Source: Polytrichum commune
Taxonomy: Eukaryota; Streptophyta; Polytrichopsida; Polytrichales; Polytrichaceae
Assembly (NCBI GenBank): GCA_950295325.1
Contig: OX485808.1
Coordinates: 17,690,527 to 17,754,526 of the forward strand
DNA length: 64,000 bases
Direction: 5' to 3'
Shown: in pieces, positions 37,926-50,472 of the stretch
Numbering within the stretch: position 1 is the stretch's first letter
Layout: each line of letters opens with the position of its first letter
Notes under the pieces: generated by a model
Database searches by the model: none
The model's input: the letters and a program-made list of their open reading frames with translations, nothing else
What the model was told of the DNA's origin: nothing
Position numbers and translations under genes: made by a program

Positions 37926-40900
37926 TATCACAGCTATTTCTGAGCATGGGTTGCATACTGATAGGCTTATATATATATAGAAGCTGCTGCAACCTTTGAA
38001 GAGTGGGAGAAGCAGGGAGATCCGGGTGCACAAATCAAGACAACCTAAATTATATTACTTACAGGGATTGTCACACGGAATTGCTTGTGTGCTTCTGTGA
38101 AATTGGTTGATAGCTTGAAGTTAGTTAATTGAGCATCTGCTTTTGAAAAGGAAAGTACAGAATGTACTTGACGTCACTAATCATATAACTGCTCTTTCTC
38201 TAGCCCGTGGGAAGAGACAGAAAGAGAGCATTTGGCATCATGTAAGCATGCCCAGAGCCATTATAAAACCGCATTTGCAAATCTTGGTAGCCGAAAAGGA
38301 AGATAGGTAAATCAGGCTTTAAGTGTTAGTACTGGTTGTTCAACTTACACAATGAGAGCATTCCAGCAGCAATCACTGTAAAATGAATCTCTTGATTAGA
38401 ATTGGCTTACAAAGTTTTTTGAACCAAAACTGTATTCTTATCCCATCCCATCCATAAAGTCCATATATACATACACATATATAGGAATCGCAAATCTTCA
38501 ATGGGCACTGATTATGTGTATATGTGTGTGTGTATATATATATATATAAATAGTGTTAGAGACCTCTACAGTCCTTGGTTGCTCAATTTTCGAGGTTGAG
38601 GTTTAGAGCGTCGCCCTCTCTCAAAGATCGATGGGTAATAGGATTTTATAAAGGAAGTAGAGTTTTAAAGGTGGGATGAGCATGCCCAAAAAACCTTGAA
38701 ACATTGATTATTAGAAGCAACGCTTTTTGGTGGTTGTTTGACTACGGATCAGATGTGGTGTTCAATAAAACCAAACAGCTTAGTCCAAGCTCATTTCCTC
38801 AAGTGAGTGAAATGACCCTATGTCAATTTTGGGATAGATTCTCATGGTTTCTCATCCCTTGACCACAAAAAGTTTGGATTGATAGGTTCAACAAATTGTC
38901 TCTGAATCAAATGCTTATGTGGAGGCATTATTGTGAGTGCATGTAAATCGAATGCCATCAGCCCAGAAGCCATTTGGTTCCAATCTTGACTGAAGTTTAT
39001 GATATAGTGTCAAAAATGAATCTGAACTTGGAAAATTATCAAGTAAGTATGTGTTTGATATGATACATTGATTTATATTGGAAAGAGGTCACTTTGTCTA
39101 GCAACATCACATGTGATTTCTTGTCTTTGATTCATTTAAAAAAAAGGAAATTCAATCACATTCAAATGGAAATTCCAGAGCTTTTGGAGATGCTTCAACT
39201 GGCTGCACATTGACAATTAGCACGCAATCCAACAATTCTCTTTGTGTGTTCATTAGAGGGACAAGTTGTCATCCATGGAAAAAACTTAAAAAAGAAAATT
39301 AAACACCCAAGCATAGGTTACCATGCCTATCTTTAAGGCCAAGGCATGTTAGGCTATGGCAATTGCATAGGATAGTGACCAGGGCGACCGGTCACCCCTA
39401 GTTAATTCCCATCATGGATGTCACATCTTGTATGGCACATCATGGGAAATCCCACCCCGGGAGTTTGTTAAATTTGAGAGCACACTCCCACCCATGAAAT
39501 TCAAATTACACATGTAACATTCAGCCGTAATTAGGGTTAGGGTTTAGAGTTGGCGGTTGGGATTAGGATTAAGAAGTATATTAGGGCATGACCAATTAAA
39601 GGTCTATAGGTTATTAGTTATTCATACGGAATGTTATATGTACACGTCAAAACAATCCCTCCCATATGCCATTGTAGCATGCCTCCATCATTACTTCATG
39701 CCAATCATGTGGAACAAAGTGTGTATTGTAACACTTAGTGAAGCACACTTAGAATATCTTGTTTTATCTAGTGTAATGTTCATCATTGTCCTTCTGCATG
39801 TAGAGCCCTCGAAGCTTGAGAAGGCATGGCATTTCAGGTTGTCGGGCGTACCACCAATTGATGAGATCTTCAAACTTCTCAGGTCCTTTGTACCTTATTC
39901 ACGATGAAAGGCTATGAAAGTGAGGTCCTTTGTACCTTTAGCATTTTGAATGCAAGAGCTTCAAGCTCAAACTTTCTTCATAGTTATTCAAGGTAGAGGC
40001 AAAGTAAATGATAGTATACATACTATCGCATTGAGAAGTTGGGCAAGAGAGACTTCCTATTTCTTTAAGCGTGCTATGCATAGAAACCCACATAAGGTGA
40101 GAATAGTCGCATGAGGTGAAGTAAAATAACTCTTGTGAGATATTAATTGTAGAATTACAAAGCAAGTGAATGAGAGTGGAAATTTGAGAGTCTTGTACAA
40201 AATTGAGGAGCCTCACACATGAGAGTGATTACCAATTGGAGTGGGAAAGACTTAGAAGTGAATAAGAAATATTTAGATATACCAAGGTAATTAGTGAGAC
40301 AAAACAAACAACTCAATGATGTTGGTTTGAGAGAGGAGTTGTGATAAAGAGAGTGAGTGTTTATAGCGAAATGATACGTGCAAGGACAAGTGGTATTGGG
40401 CACACTTCTAAGTTGACTTGCTATAAAACAAGGGATATAATTGTTCAACATAAATTCAACTATAATTGATTGCTTGTGTATCGAAGTTATTCTACCTTCA
40501 TTCTCTTTCCATTAAGGATCACTTATTGTACCACATCTAAGTCATAAAAGTAAGTCATCATTTACGTATTGGAAGAATCAAGGATAATAAAAAGTAGTAG
40601 ATACGTAAAGCCAATCATGATGAATTCTTTACTTATATTGGTTTGTATAAATTATACAATGAGATTTCTACGCAATAAGTATTGAGTGGTCTATAAATAT
40701 ACTAACAACTATTGTACTATGATAAAAAAAAATAGATTATAACTATTGCAATTCCATGCAACCACTTTATGTCGTAAATTATCTTTACAAAGAGAGGTTG
40801 ATGAATAGAGAGAGATGATAAATTTCAAGGGCATGATACAAAGATGTCTTCTCAAAAATTGATAAGGAACTTGAGAATTAGCATAGGTATTGTCACACAT

Positions 40901-41340
40901 GTAGAAAGGAGGTATTTTTTTACATGAGAAGAGAGTGTCTAATAACAACTTCACAATTGTTAACACTTAACTTCCCGTGCAACCCAAATCAACTTGATGG
41001 AAGTCTTGGGCAAGCTCCTACAACCAAACATGTCATATTTTTCATCCAACCTAATATTGTGGTATAGCACGTGTGTTTTTTGTGTAGGGCCCACCAAGAC
41101 AATTGGAATAACATGTTTAGTCTTTTACATCACGTTTAATATTCATCATTAAGCTCAATAATAATAGGGCCATGCATTTGGGGGTTAAAGTGATTGCTAC
41201 ATACACCATATTGGGAGGTGACTCTAATAGTGGAATTAACATTGAGAGGATAGATAAAGGGTCAAAGAAGGAAATGATTAGTTTGAGAGACTAAGCAAGC
41301 AAGTGTAAAGGTTAATTATTGAAGGAAAGTCACTAGGAAC
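37926..41340. other. Gene-free stretch
   Basis: No supportable gene. It contains a TG/TA microsatellite (about 38516-38549) and a short telomere-like patch (AATTAGGGTTAGGGTTTAG, about 39530-39548). An ORF at 39557-39907 has no recognisable domain. Confidence 0.5.
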
Positions 41341-41550
41341 TACTTGATTACCGGGTTACTTGGATACTTGGAAAGAAGTTACTTAAGAGGGTAACTTGGA
41401 TACTTGCAAGAGAGATACTCAAAAGGATCACTTGGATACTTGCAAAAGAGTTACTACAAAAGATTACTTAGGTACGTGCAAAGGGTTATTACAAAAGATT
41501 ACTTGGCTACTCAATTACTTGATAACTTGGAGAAATTTTTAAAAATTAAA
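41340..41550. repeat. Irregular minisatellite built on TACTTGG
   Basis: Repeats of roughly 38 bp contain TTACTTGGATACTTG followed by AAAGAG. The TACTTGGAGGAAA motif reappears between and after the two MITEs to the right, so those MITEs inserted into this repeat. Confidence 0.7.
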
Positions 41551-41690
41551 AATTAAATAATAAATACTAAATTGGACGGATTACTTGACTACTCTTAAGT
41601 GGTTTCATAAATGACTACAAAGCTATTTGGAGGAAAATTTAACCAACTACTTGGAAGAAATGAGCATTGGCGACTTTGAGTAGAAAATAA

Positions 41691-42073
41691 CTACACTAAA
41701 ATATGATATTTTGTGTCACATGGTATTTCATGTCACTATGGTAATTTTTTGGAATGACACTTCTTATGGATAAGTTTACAAGTACTTCCATGGATAATGG
41801 ATGAGTTTATCCATTGGCCCAAACCCTACCTTCTCTTGTCACCAATTTGTGATGAAATATTGTCATGCATGATAAAAATTTGGATGAAAAATCACTTGGT
41901 AAGTGATAGTAATTACAACAACTGCAAATCTAACATTTACCCAATTTTTTTACAAAGAATGACAATTAATGTTGGGTTTACATTTAGTGTTGGTGATTTT
42001 ATTGCAGTTTACAATTAGGAATTGAGCAAGACAATTGGAATTGGTGACACTAAATATCATATATTTAGTGTAG
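41691..42073 (+). mobile_element. CTACACTAAA-family MITE, copy in direct orientation
   Basis: Exact outer ends CTACACTAAA and TTTAGTGTAG, 383 bp. The interior matches the copies at 12.3-13.3 and 25.5-25.8 kb. It forms a head-on pair with 42095-42475, separated by 21 bp. Confidence 0.9.
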
Positions 42074-42094
42074 ATACTTGGAGGAAAAAGATAA

Positions 42095-42475
42095 CTACAC
42101 TAAAAATATGATATTTAATATCACCAATTCTAATTATCTTGCTCAATACTAATTGTAAACTGCAGTGTAGTGTCACCAATACTAAATGCTAACCCAACAG
42201 TATTTGTCATTCCTTGTTAATTTTTTGGGGAGATTGTAGATTTATAGTGTTTCGATTACTGTCACTTACCAAGTGATTTTTCATCCAAAATTCTATCACC
42301 CATGGTAACATTTCATCACAAGTTGCTGACAAGAGAAGGGAGGGTTTTAGCCAATGGATGACCTCATCCATCGTCTACGACAATTCTTGTTACTTATTCA
42401 CAAGGAGTCTCATCCAAAAAAGTTACAATAGTGACGTAAAATACTATATGACACTAAATATGATATTTAGTGTAG
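42095..42475 (-). mobile_element. CTACACTAAA-family MITE, inverted copy
   Basis: 381 bp, with the same terminal ten bases at each end as its neighbour. Read on the minus strand it aligns along its whole length with 41691-42073. The two together make an inverted repeat of about 785 bp with a 21-bp loop. Confidence 0.9.
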
Positions 42476-42591
42476 CTACTTGGAGGAAAGAGTTAACAAA
42501 TTTCTTGGAGGGAAAAGATAATTTGTTACTTGCCTACTTGACACTCGAAACTTGGAAACCTAGTGCAATGATGGGCAAAATGACTATTGTA

Positions 42592-43066
42592 GCTCTCTAG
42601 CAACTTGGGCACCTTTATGCCTAATAATTAATTAAAGTGCGAAAGTAAGTTAGGTAGTCCAAAAACAAAAAATCTAAAATTGGGCATATTCAAAAAGTAA
42701 TTTAAAATAAGTTAGACATTCATCCAAGTCATTTCTATAATTCATGGATGGTTTTCCTAATTTCATCTATTGCGGCTACGATTAACCTAAACACTTCCTC
42801 TAACCAACATTCCTTACCCTAAAGTTTGTCTTTTACTTGTATGTCAAGATTTTGCTTGGCAACAGATCTTTAATTTGATGCTAGTGTTGGATTCTAGTGA
42901 ATGTCACTTGCATTATTATGATTTTAAGCACGCTTTGGATGTTTTTTTTTTGTTTTTTTGTTTCTTTCTTTTTTTGGGGGGGGGGGGGGACACTCAACGA
43001 ACTTAATTTTTCAAAAATTTAGGCACCTTTAAAATTAATTATTTTTTGCCCAAGCTGCTAGAGAGC
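42592..43066. mobile_element. TA-flanked MITE (about 475 bp)
   Basis: The left end reads GCTCTCTAGCAACTTGGGC and the right end GCCCAAGCTGCTAGAGAGC, an almost perfect 19-bp inverted pair. Each is bounded by TA (42590-42591 and 43067-43068), as in Tc1/mariner/Stowaway insertions. Subterminal TTAATTAAAG / AAATTAATTA and GGCACCTTT / AAGGTGCC also match inversely. A T-rich tract and a G-run (about 42976-42989) lie inside. Confidence 0.8.
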
Positions 43067-43290
43067 TACGGTACATGAACCTCTAACCTTAAACACTACT
43101 TGGTACTGCCTCGTGGTGGAAGAGGCAACATTCGAAGGAGTCCATTGTGAATTAGAAGAAGTTTAGCAATCGAGAAGAGTAGATTTCTATCACTACACAG
43201 GAGCTCTAAGAAAAGAAAATAAGCAACAATTGTAGCACACGAAGAATTGCAAGATACGAGAAGGGGTTTTGTGATTACAACCAATACTAA

Positions 43291-43543
43291 GGGCCGCTTC
43301 ACACTACGGTGGAGAAGTGCACCGGTCGGTCAAGAACTTTCGCCCAAGACATGGTTGTTTGAGGCGAAGGATGGTATGCCGGAGAAGATGAAAAGACAAT
43401 AAAATAATGCCTTAAGAAGTCTTGACCGGCCATAGTGTAACCACCTATAAGAGAAGTGTATTGGACAACTTCACCGAGAGGAGAAGTCCACCGGACTACT
43501 TCACAAAACCGTCAAAGCCGGCCATAGTAGAATCCTTACCCCC
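43291..43543. mobile_element. Harbinger-like MITE (253 bp), relative of 12310-12661
   Basis: The left end (GGGCCGCTTCACACTACGG) matches the ends at 12310. The right end is a diverged GGCCATAGTAGAATCCTTAC. TAA flanks both sides (43288-43290 and 43544-43546). An internal GGCCATAGTGTAACCACC at about 43429 may be the end of a second, nested or duplicated unit. Confidence 0.75.
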
Positions 43544-43736
43544 TAAATGACCATTGTATTGATTTTTTTAAATATATTGATAAATAAAATAAAATTTATA
43601 TGACAATGTTTTAGAACTTCTTTCATGATAATAATTTATTTGAAAATGTTCCACCTCTATAATACATCCAAATTAAAGTAAATAAGTAGGTAACATTATC
43701 TTCTTATTGATTTTCAAAGAAATAACATGTTGGTAT

Positions 43737-44255
43737 AGTCCAACCTCGTTAATACGACACTCGTTTATACGACACCCTCAATATTACGACACATTTTTAC
43801 GAGACCAAACTTTTTGGTTCAAAACTCCCTCTTTTATACTCGGGGGGGGGGGGGGTAGTCATTGGTTGGAGTAGCAATATACGTGCGAACAAATGATAGG
43901 GTATTTTAAAAACATGGGGGCAAAAATTTATAAATGGACTTAAGAGTAATATAGGGTATCAAAAATGGCACTGGACCTCTTTAAAGTACTATAGGGTATG
44001 GAATAATAGGTAATTTGGAATTATAAGTAATGCAAGCCATTTTTCTATTAACCCAAAGTAGAAATTTACATAATGATAGCATGTGAAAAAAAAAGAATTG
44101 AAAGTAATACCCCCCTATAAAATAGTGGTTGTTCGCACCTATATCCTTAACTTTTTAACACACTGCCCCCCCCCCCCCCCGAGCTTTTATACGACTACAA
44201 CACTCGAGAATGCAACCTATAGAATCTCCGTTTTGTCATATTAAAGAGGTAGTTA
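43737..44255. mobile_element. Possible pogo-like MITE, interrupted
   Basis: The left end (ACCTCGTTAATACGACA) and the complement of the right end (ACCTCTTTAATATGACA) match at most positions. The interior has further TTTATACGACA and ATTACGACA motifs. Such ends resemble plant pogo/Jerky-type elements. A 345-bp element sits inside it. The exact outer boundaries are uncertain. Confidence 0.45.
43839..44183. mobile_element. Poly-G-ended element with 8-bp duplication (345 bp)
   Basis: The element begins CTCGGGGGGG (a long G-run) and ends CCCCCCCGAG (a long C-run), so the inverted ends are CTC plus G-run. It is flanked by CTTTTATA at 43831-43838 and again at 44184-44191. An 8-bp duplication suggests hAT; adding the next C would make 9 bp. 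The subterminal GTGCGAACAA / TTGTTCGCAC-like pair (43882 and 44131) also matches inversely. It is non-coding. Confidence 0.8.
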
Positions 44256-44904
44256 ATGCCATAATTCCTTTCATCTATATAATGTACATCTAAAATACAT
44301 CCATCTTCACTTGGGAACTACTTGGGAACTTCACTTATTGTTGGGAACTTAATGGTAATTAGGGTTACTAGTGTAGAATGGACATGGTTAGGGTGAGAGT
44401 AGCCTCCTGCCTAGTATGTTGCCTTGTACATGGGTGGTATAGTATCACCAGTATCTTGATGCTAAATGTCATGCATCCTAGTTGTCTAGTTTCTTATTAG
44501 AGAACTCTTTATATTTTGGTGTTAATGAAATTATTAGTTTCCAAAGTTAGATGGGAATTTAAATAAGAAGACAGTCAGTGCTCAAAATTGAAGTCTTCAG
44601 TGCCCTTCAAATGGGTTTTGGGACTTCAAAAAATACCTCAAGGAAAACAACCCTTCAAAACATAATCCTCATGTCTAAGTGCTCCCGTCACTTGAAGTGT
44701 TGGATAAATAATACCCTTCAGGTACTGTTCATCATCTGATCAAGTAGTTGTTTAACTCCGGCTGTCTAACTTTGGGCTCCAGATGGGAATTAGTTCAAAA
44801 GCTTGAGAATTCCGATTCCCGAATGATTCAGCTTCCAAGTTCCGGTGGTTTGAACTTTGAAGTTTTCGATTAGTTAGACCAGTCAAGCTTCTGATTCAGT
44901 CTGG

Positions 44905-45115
44905 TGTAGCTTATACTTTCTAAGTTTCTCTCAAACTTCAAAGTTTCGGTGATCTGGGACCACTCAAGCTTCTGATTCAATATGGTGCAGTTTATACAAA
45001 TCCTTTCGGTGCAGCTTATATTTTCGGAAGCTTATACTTTCGATGCAGCTTGATCGATCAGACAGCTTATACTTTGGTGCAACTTATATTTTTGGCAGCT
45101 TATTCTTTCGGAGGG
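44905..45115. repeat. Irregular repeat of GCAGCTTATACTTTCGG
   Basis: At least six imperfect repeats of GTGCAGCTTATACTTTCGG with spacings of about 20-35 bp, next to a duplicated TCAAGCTTCTGATTCA (44884 and 44967). No function can be assigned. Confidence 0.6.
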
Positions 45116-45644
45116 AGTATTCAATCGATCAAGAGTTTTGACGAGGACTCGAGGAGGGAGTATTCGAAGTGGGTGAGTGAGATCAATATATTGCTTATAC
45201 AGATTGTGTGTGTGTGTTGTGGAGGGATCGTATGAAGGATGTATGTTTGAGGTCAAGTTTGTGTGTCAGCCCTAAACCCCCACCCTTATGCGTCGTAGTC
45301 CGCGTGACAGTCTGTTACAAATCTCTCACCGGTTGGCAGTTGGTTTCCCGACAACAATATCTCAAAGCAAAGAATTGAAACAAACACAATTTATTTCTTT
45401 GTGAGACCTCTAAGTACAATCCGAGACCAAGTAAGTTTTGGTCAAAGAAGCTCTACCACCCGACCATAGGAAAGAGAGCTAACAATCAAAAAGCCCCTCT
45501 CTCCTCCCCCAAGCTTCCTCTTATGCCAAAGGCACTACTTTTACTTTCTATCTTTACATATAGTAAAAGTATTCTATTCATAGCTCTATCTTCTAGTTCT
45601 ACTATGAATCTTCTATCTTTGGTTCTTCTCAAACCTTCTTCAAA

Positions 45645-45795
45645 TTGGAACTATCCAACTCAAACTTAGTTTATCCATTCCATCTTCTAGTTGGAACTGT
45701 CTAATTCCAACTAGTTCATCCATTCATTCTTTTAGTTGGAACTGTCTAATTCCAACTAATTCATTTATTCAATCTTCTAGTTGGAACTGTCTAAT
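45645..45795. repeat. 45-bp tandem repeat x3
   Basis: TAGTTGGAACTGTCTAATTC recurs at 45688, 45733 and 45778, each followed by CAACTA(G/A)TTCAT-like sequence, the last copy being diverged. Confidence 0.85.
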
Positions 45796-46099
45796 TACAT
45801 TACACAATCTAAGGCTCACATGTACTTGATTGCCTCCTCTTAGCCTTTAGAACCAAGCCCCCACTGCCCCAACAGCTTGGATATTGAACACACAACTCTT
45901 TATTTCAGGGGGGGGGGGCATTGAGCAAGAGTATTAAGGAATACTTCACCCCCTCTTAGTAATTACCACACCGCTTACAAGTCATTTCCCTACAACAATT
46001 TAACATTCAACTAGCCTAAACAAATCCTAAATGGCATTGAGGCAACACCCTAACACACAATTGGTGGCCCATGCCTATCCTCCCACCTACAAATCACCT

Positions 46100-47860
46100 A
46101 CTCTTCCCCCAATTAGATTCCGAATTAGAGCCCCACCCTTGAATTTCCACCTCCTAGACCAATGCAAGCTAGGCTCCTATTCTCCATTAATTTGGCTCAC
46201 CGCTGGTTGAATTCGGTTCTTTCCCTGTTCGGCTTGGCCATGCCACAATTTCCCGAATTGATGCCTCCTCTGGCACTGCCATGCGGTGATGATCCATTCC
46301 TGATGCTTCGGCCAGCACCAGTAGGCAGGCCCTTAACCCCAACTCCTCACTTACTATCAAATCCCACTCAGCCACCCAGCCTGCCTTACTGAATTCCACC
46401 GAGTTGGCTAGTTGCCGGCAGTGACTTCACTCTCGTCGTTGCAGGCAGACCATGAGCCTCTCAGTCACTACCTGAATTCCAGCTCCCCCTGGCAACTGCA
46501 GTCGCCGAACTGGTTCGGGACCCACTAATTCATTGTGTATGTCTCATCTTTTTGGGGATCAGGGGCCTGAACCCTCGGAATCTCGCTCTCTGTTCTTACT
46601 TATTCAACATTACTTCAACTGGTTAGCAACTTGCACCTTCAATCTCGAAATGCTTCACATTATGAGCTGGAGTTCCCCTTACTTTGCCTCCTGCCACATT
46701 ACCATGTGCTCGCCACCACCTGGTCATCCGCCCAATTTGTGCATACAATCCAATGCTGAGTGATTCTCCTTCATATGCCCTAGCGCTGGATTCCACCTTA
46801 TCAGCGCCTCAACAGGTGAGGTCTGAGGTCGGAATGTGAATGTGCCTCAGATCATTTCGCACCTGCCCTGGTTCTTGCTGGGAGGCAGCCCTCCCTCCTC
46901 TCTCGGCTCATTACTGGCAGCCGCATCTAGATTTTATCACCCTGGGTTCGCCGTCTTGCACCAGGACTAGCTCTCTCAAGCTGGCATTGCGAGACCCCCT
47001 GTCACCCATGTTCGCAACCTCCCTTCCTCCAACAAGCCGAGGCGGCCTCAGTGCTAAGGCCGTTGCCTCATCCTTTCTCCTCCCTCGCCCTTTTTCGGCA
47101 CAGATCCGCCGCTTCCTACGAGCTCCCGCTTCAGGGAGAGAGAGAGAGAGAAAAAAAAACTCTCTCCAAAGCTCAAAACCCCCTCCCTGGATCCTAGAAT
47201 CCAGCTCCTAATCTGAAAATGTGGAGGACCCCCCCCCCCCCCCTCTTTCCTAAAACAACCTACACACCTGCCCTAAACGACCAATTATCATTGGCCTAAA
47301 CCCCTCCAAGCCTAGCATCACTCCAACTTTAACTAAACCACTTCGTTCATTTTTACTATCTTTCTTTTAATAACTCAAGTTCACAATTAATCCAACAATT
47401 CCACTTAACACATAACACACTTAACTAAATCCAAACTCTTGTACTCTTTAACTACTCACACAACACAATTCCTAAGTTTTAATACTTTTAATGGTTAAGA
47501 AGACATGTGGGCACGAAATCGGGCTCACATTGTGCAACTGGGATATATGATAATTTGTTAGGTTTTGGCTTGACATGTGTTCTGAGTACCGTTGCAATCA
47601 ACTCAGTGTTTTCACGCTCGAGCTGCAAATATGCAAAATCCAGAGCCCACTGAAAAATTAATGAGGAACAAAAATTTGATTCACGAACTAAATTTTGATC
47701 GTTGTTCTAGACTAATAAACATTACCAGTCAGCATTTTCACAATTTAATTCACCTAGACTGATATCATGCAGTTTTTTTACCTGGAGATTTTGCTGGCGT
47801 GCTTGTTGCAGTAGAGCTCCATTGCTAGTACTGTATCTCTCTCTTGTGATCACGGTGTTT
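46100..47860. other. C/T-rich, locally GC-rich stretch without a recognised gene
   Basis: 46100-47220 is markedly richer in C and T than its surroundings and gives Pro/Ser/Leu-rich frames on both strands, none with a known domain. A GA tract with an A-run (about 47136-47159) and a C-run (about 47229-47243) follow. It could be a decayed transposon or gene body. The part from 47245 to 47860 is AT-rich and leads into the hAT pseudogene. Confidence 0.4.
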
Positions 47861-47921
47861 GAGTTCTGAGCAGGTGGGTCATGTGCTGGTGAGAAATTTT
47901 TGCAGTGAAAGAGGGTTGATC

Positions 47922-50472
47922 ATGGCGTCCAGTTCACGTAGAGATCCTGGACGTCCACCTCAGGATGCTCGCCAATTAGACTTGAATTTTTGTTTTGGTG
48001 AATCTAGACTGATCAGTACTGAGGACGGAGACTCGAATATGGATGATGCGGTTGATGGTGAACATGGAACACCGGATTCTAGTGAAGTCACTATGCTACA
48101 AAACCCACCCAAGGTTCTCTTACGCAAATTCAACAGCAAGTGGAAGATTGGAGGTCGATGGTTGTACTGGTCAAAGCCTCATGGTGGACCGATCGTTGGA
48201 GTGATGAAGTGTGAAGCGTGTGAGAAATTCAAACTTGGAGGAATAGGTTCACGAACATGGTGCGGGAGCGGGTGTTTAACGCTTCAGCTCTCAGCAGTCA
48301 AACAACATGAGAAGTCCGATGATCACAAGTGGAGTTGTCAACGGTGGCTTGCGAAGCACCATCCATCAAGCAAGGGACATGTGGCGCCCATTGAGTCTGG
48401 CCTCCAAACAATGGTGGACCGTGAGAAAGGAAGAATTCTCGCAGTTATGAAGCTCTTGTATTTTGTTGTCAGCAACGATCAGCCATTACTTGCTTACACG
48501 GGGAGGTCACTTCATTGTCAAGTTGACACCACGTGCGGACAAAGTTTGCTACCCCTATATTACATGCCATATATAATTTTAAAATTTATGATATTTTTTC
48601 TACATATACATAACCATTGATAGTATCTTTTGTATACCTTTTTGGAAATTTTAGTCATCTTTATTTTTTTTAGTAATTGTTTTAGTTCAATTCTGTGTCA
48701 TTCTAGTTAGAAATGGTATGTTTTATGAAAAAAACAAATCATCAAATTTAGTTACCACTTTTAACTATGTCATAGGTACTGTGTATATCTACTCATGAAA
48801 AAAATTTGATAAAATTTTGACCCATTTTGGTGGTGCAGCTTACCAAAAGAAGATATTTTTTGGTCGCACGTGGTGTTCAACTTGACAATGGAGTGATCTA
48901 CCCGTGCTTGCTTACGTTGATCAGTGCAAAATTCACATGCATCTGGCTACTCCCAACATGCCATCTTCTTTTGAGTACTCATCGTATGCAAATCTAACCT
49001 CAACAATGGGGTTCTTGGATGCAATATCTCAGAATTTATATTTGAGCTTTATTGAGGAAGTCAAAAGCAGCCCAGTTTATTCAATATTGATTGATGAGTC
49101 AACTAATCGAACATGTGAACCACATCTTATTGTATATGTTTGCTACTTGACGGGTGTTGGTTTTGGTTCAACGTGTGTGTAGTTCGTAGAACTGATGCCT
49201 CTATCACGAGGAACTGGGGAAGTCATGTTCCAATCCATTAAAAAATTAGTAGAAAGATTTGGGTTCGATCTTCTGAAGCTGGTGGCCATAGCTACAGATG
49301 GAGCGGCGTACATGACTGGTGTGCATCAAAGAATGGTGGCCCAACTTCGAGATCTAGTACCCCATCTGGTTGGAGCACACTGCATAGCTTACCGAGAGGC
49401 TCTAGCTGCGAAGGACGCTAATGACGAATTTCCATGCCTTGGATTCATTGACCAAGTTGCCAATAAAGTGTATGAGTGGTTGGGACAATCGGTGATTCGG
49501 CGAGGCACGTTGGCAAAATTGTTACTTGCATTTCGCGAAGAGACCCGAGTGGTTTTGCAGGTTCATTCCGTATGGTGGCTATCACGCGGCATGGTCATGG
49601 AGAGGATGGTTTTTGTATGCTTGCAATTTTGGAGTCATAGCAAGCTGAAAAACACGCATGATGCACAAATATCACCTCTCTGCAGTTCCAATTCTTCATC
49701 CATCTGTTGGTTGATGTGCTACTTGAGTTGAACATGCTCAATCGGAAATTTCAGTTTGATCTTGTAGATATCACATCCATAGCCTCTACTATCGATGTGA
49801 CAATCAATTTGTTGGGGAGACACTATTTGGATGTGAGTTTGGCACAACAACCAAACATTTGGGAATTTTTTTGCGCAACGTGGTGCCAACTGGAGAGATC
49901 TTGTATGTTGATAGATTTGGTTGTGAGAAAGTGCATACTTTGCACTATGACTCTATGTCCGGGTGTGATGTAGGGGGCTCGTTGGAGGATTGCATCACCC
50001 TTGGTAGACTATACGTCCAAAAGGTTATTGACTCACTAAATGATCGCTTCCCCGACTTGCCCATTTTTTATGCGGCCAGACTTTTCAGCCCAAAACACTA
50101 TCCCATGGATGCATTGGATCGAGGCACTTTAACTAAGCAATGGTTGCACCGGTTGGTGACACATTTCAAGTGGAGCTCTCTGTTCTTGTTGATCAAGCCA
50201 ATGCGGAGTTGCTCGAATTTGTGGAGATGTTATCTTCACCTTGTCAACACCAAAGTATGCATGAAGATTGGGTTTTTTGTGGCCGTGACCGAGAGTTTAA
50301 GATCAATTGGCCAACCCTAATGTTGCTATGGCAAGCCATACTTGTGATCCCTACTAGCGCTGTTGTTTGTAAGCGTGGTTTTTCAAAGCATAATTGGGTT
50401 AAAAGCAAAAGGAGAACATGCCTAAACCTTGACACACTTGAAACATTATATTCGTTAATCGGAGACTTTTGA
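47922..50472 (+). pseudogene. hAT transposase pseudogene (ZNF862/KIAA1586-like), disrupted
   Basis: The ATG at 47922 opens a frame with an N-terminal zinc-finger-like part: CEACEKFKLGG, a Cys-rich loop, then VKQHEKSDDHK. After a MITE insertion (48497-48906) the same protein continues with the RNase H-like core: SILIDESTN, VAIATDGAAYMTGVHQRM and VGAHCIAYREALA. It then reads VHSVWWLSRGMVMERMV, NRKFQFDLVDITSIA and a C-terminal dimerisation segment (LWQAILVIPTSAVVCKRGFS, KHNWVKSKRRTCLNLDTLET). The TDGA, CIAHRE-like and dimerisation motifs are those of hAT transposases. It is dead: an in-frame TAG at 49180-49182, a frame change near 49.6-49.7 kb, another near 49.86 kb and another near 50.14-50.3 kb. 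It ends 372 bp from the tail of the opposite-strand gene. Confidence 0.92.
48497..48906. mobile_element. hAT-type MITE inserted in the transposase gene (410 bp)
   Basis: The left end reads CACGGGGAGGTCACTTCATT and the right end AATGGAGTGATCTACCCGTG. The inverted match extends through GTCAAGTTGA(A)CACCACGTGCG. An exact 8-bp duplication, CTTGCTTA, lies at 48489-48496 and 48907-48914. Deleting the insert and one duplication restores the host reading frame across the junction (QPLLAY then VDQCK). The ends match the family at 7976-10086 and 18669-19115. The interior is AT-rich and non-coding. Confidence 0.95.
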
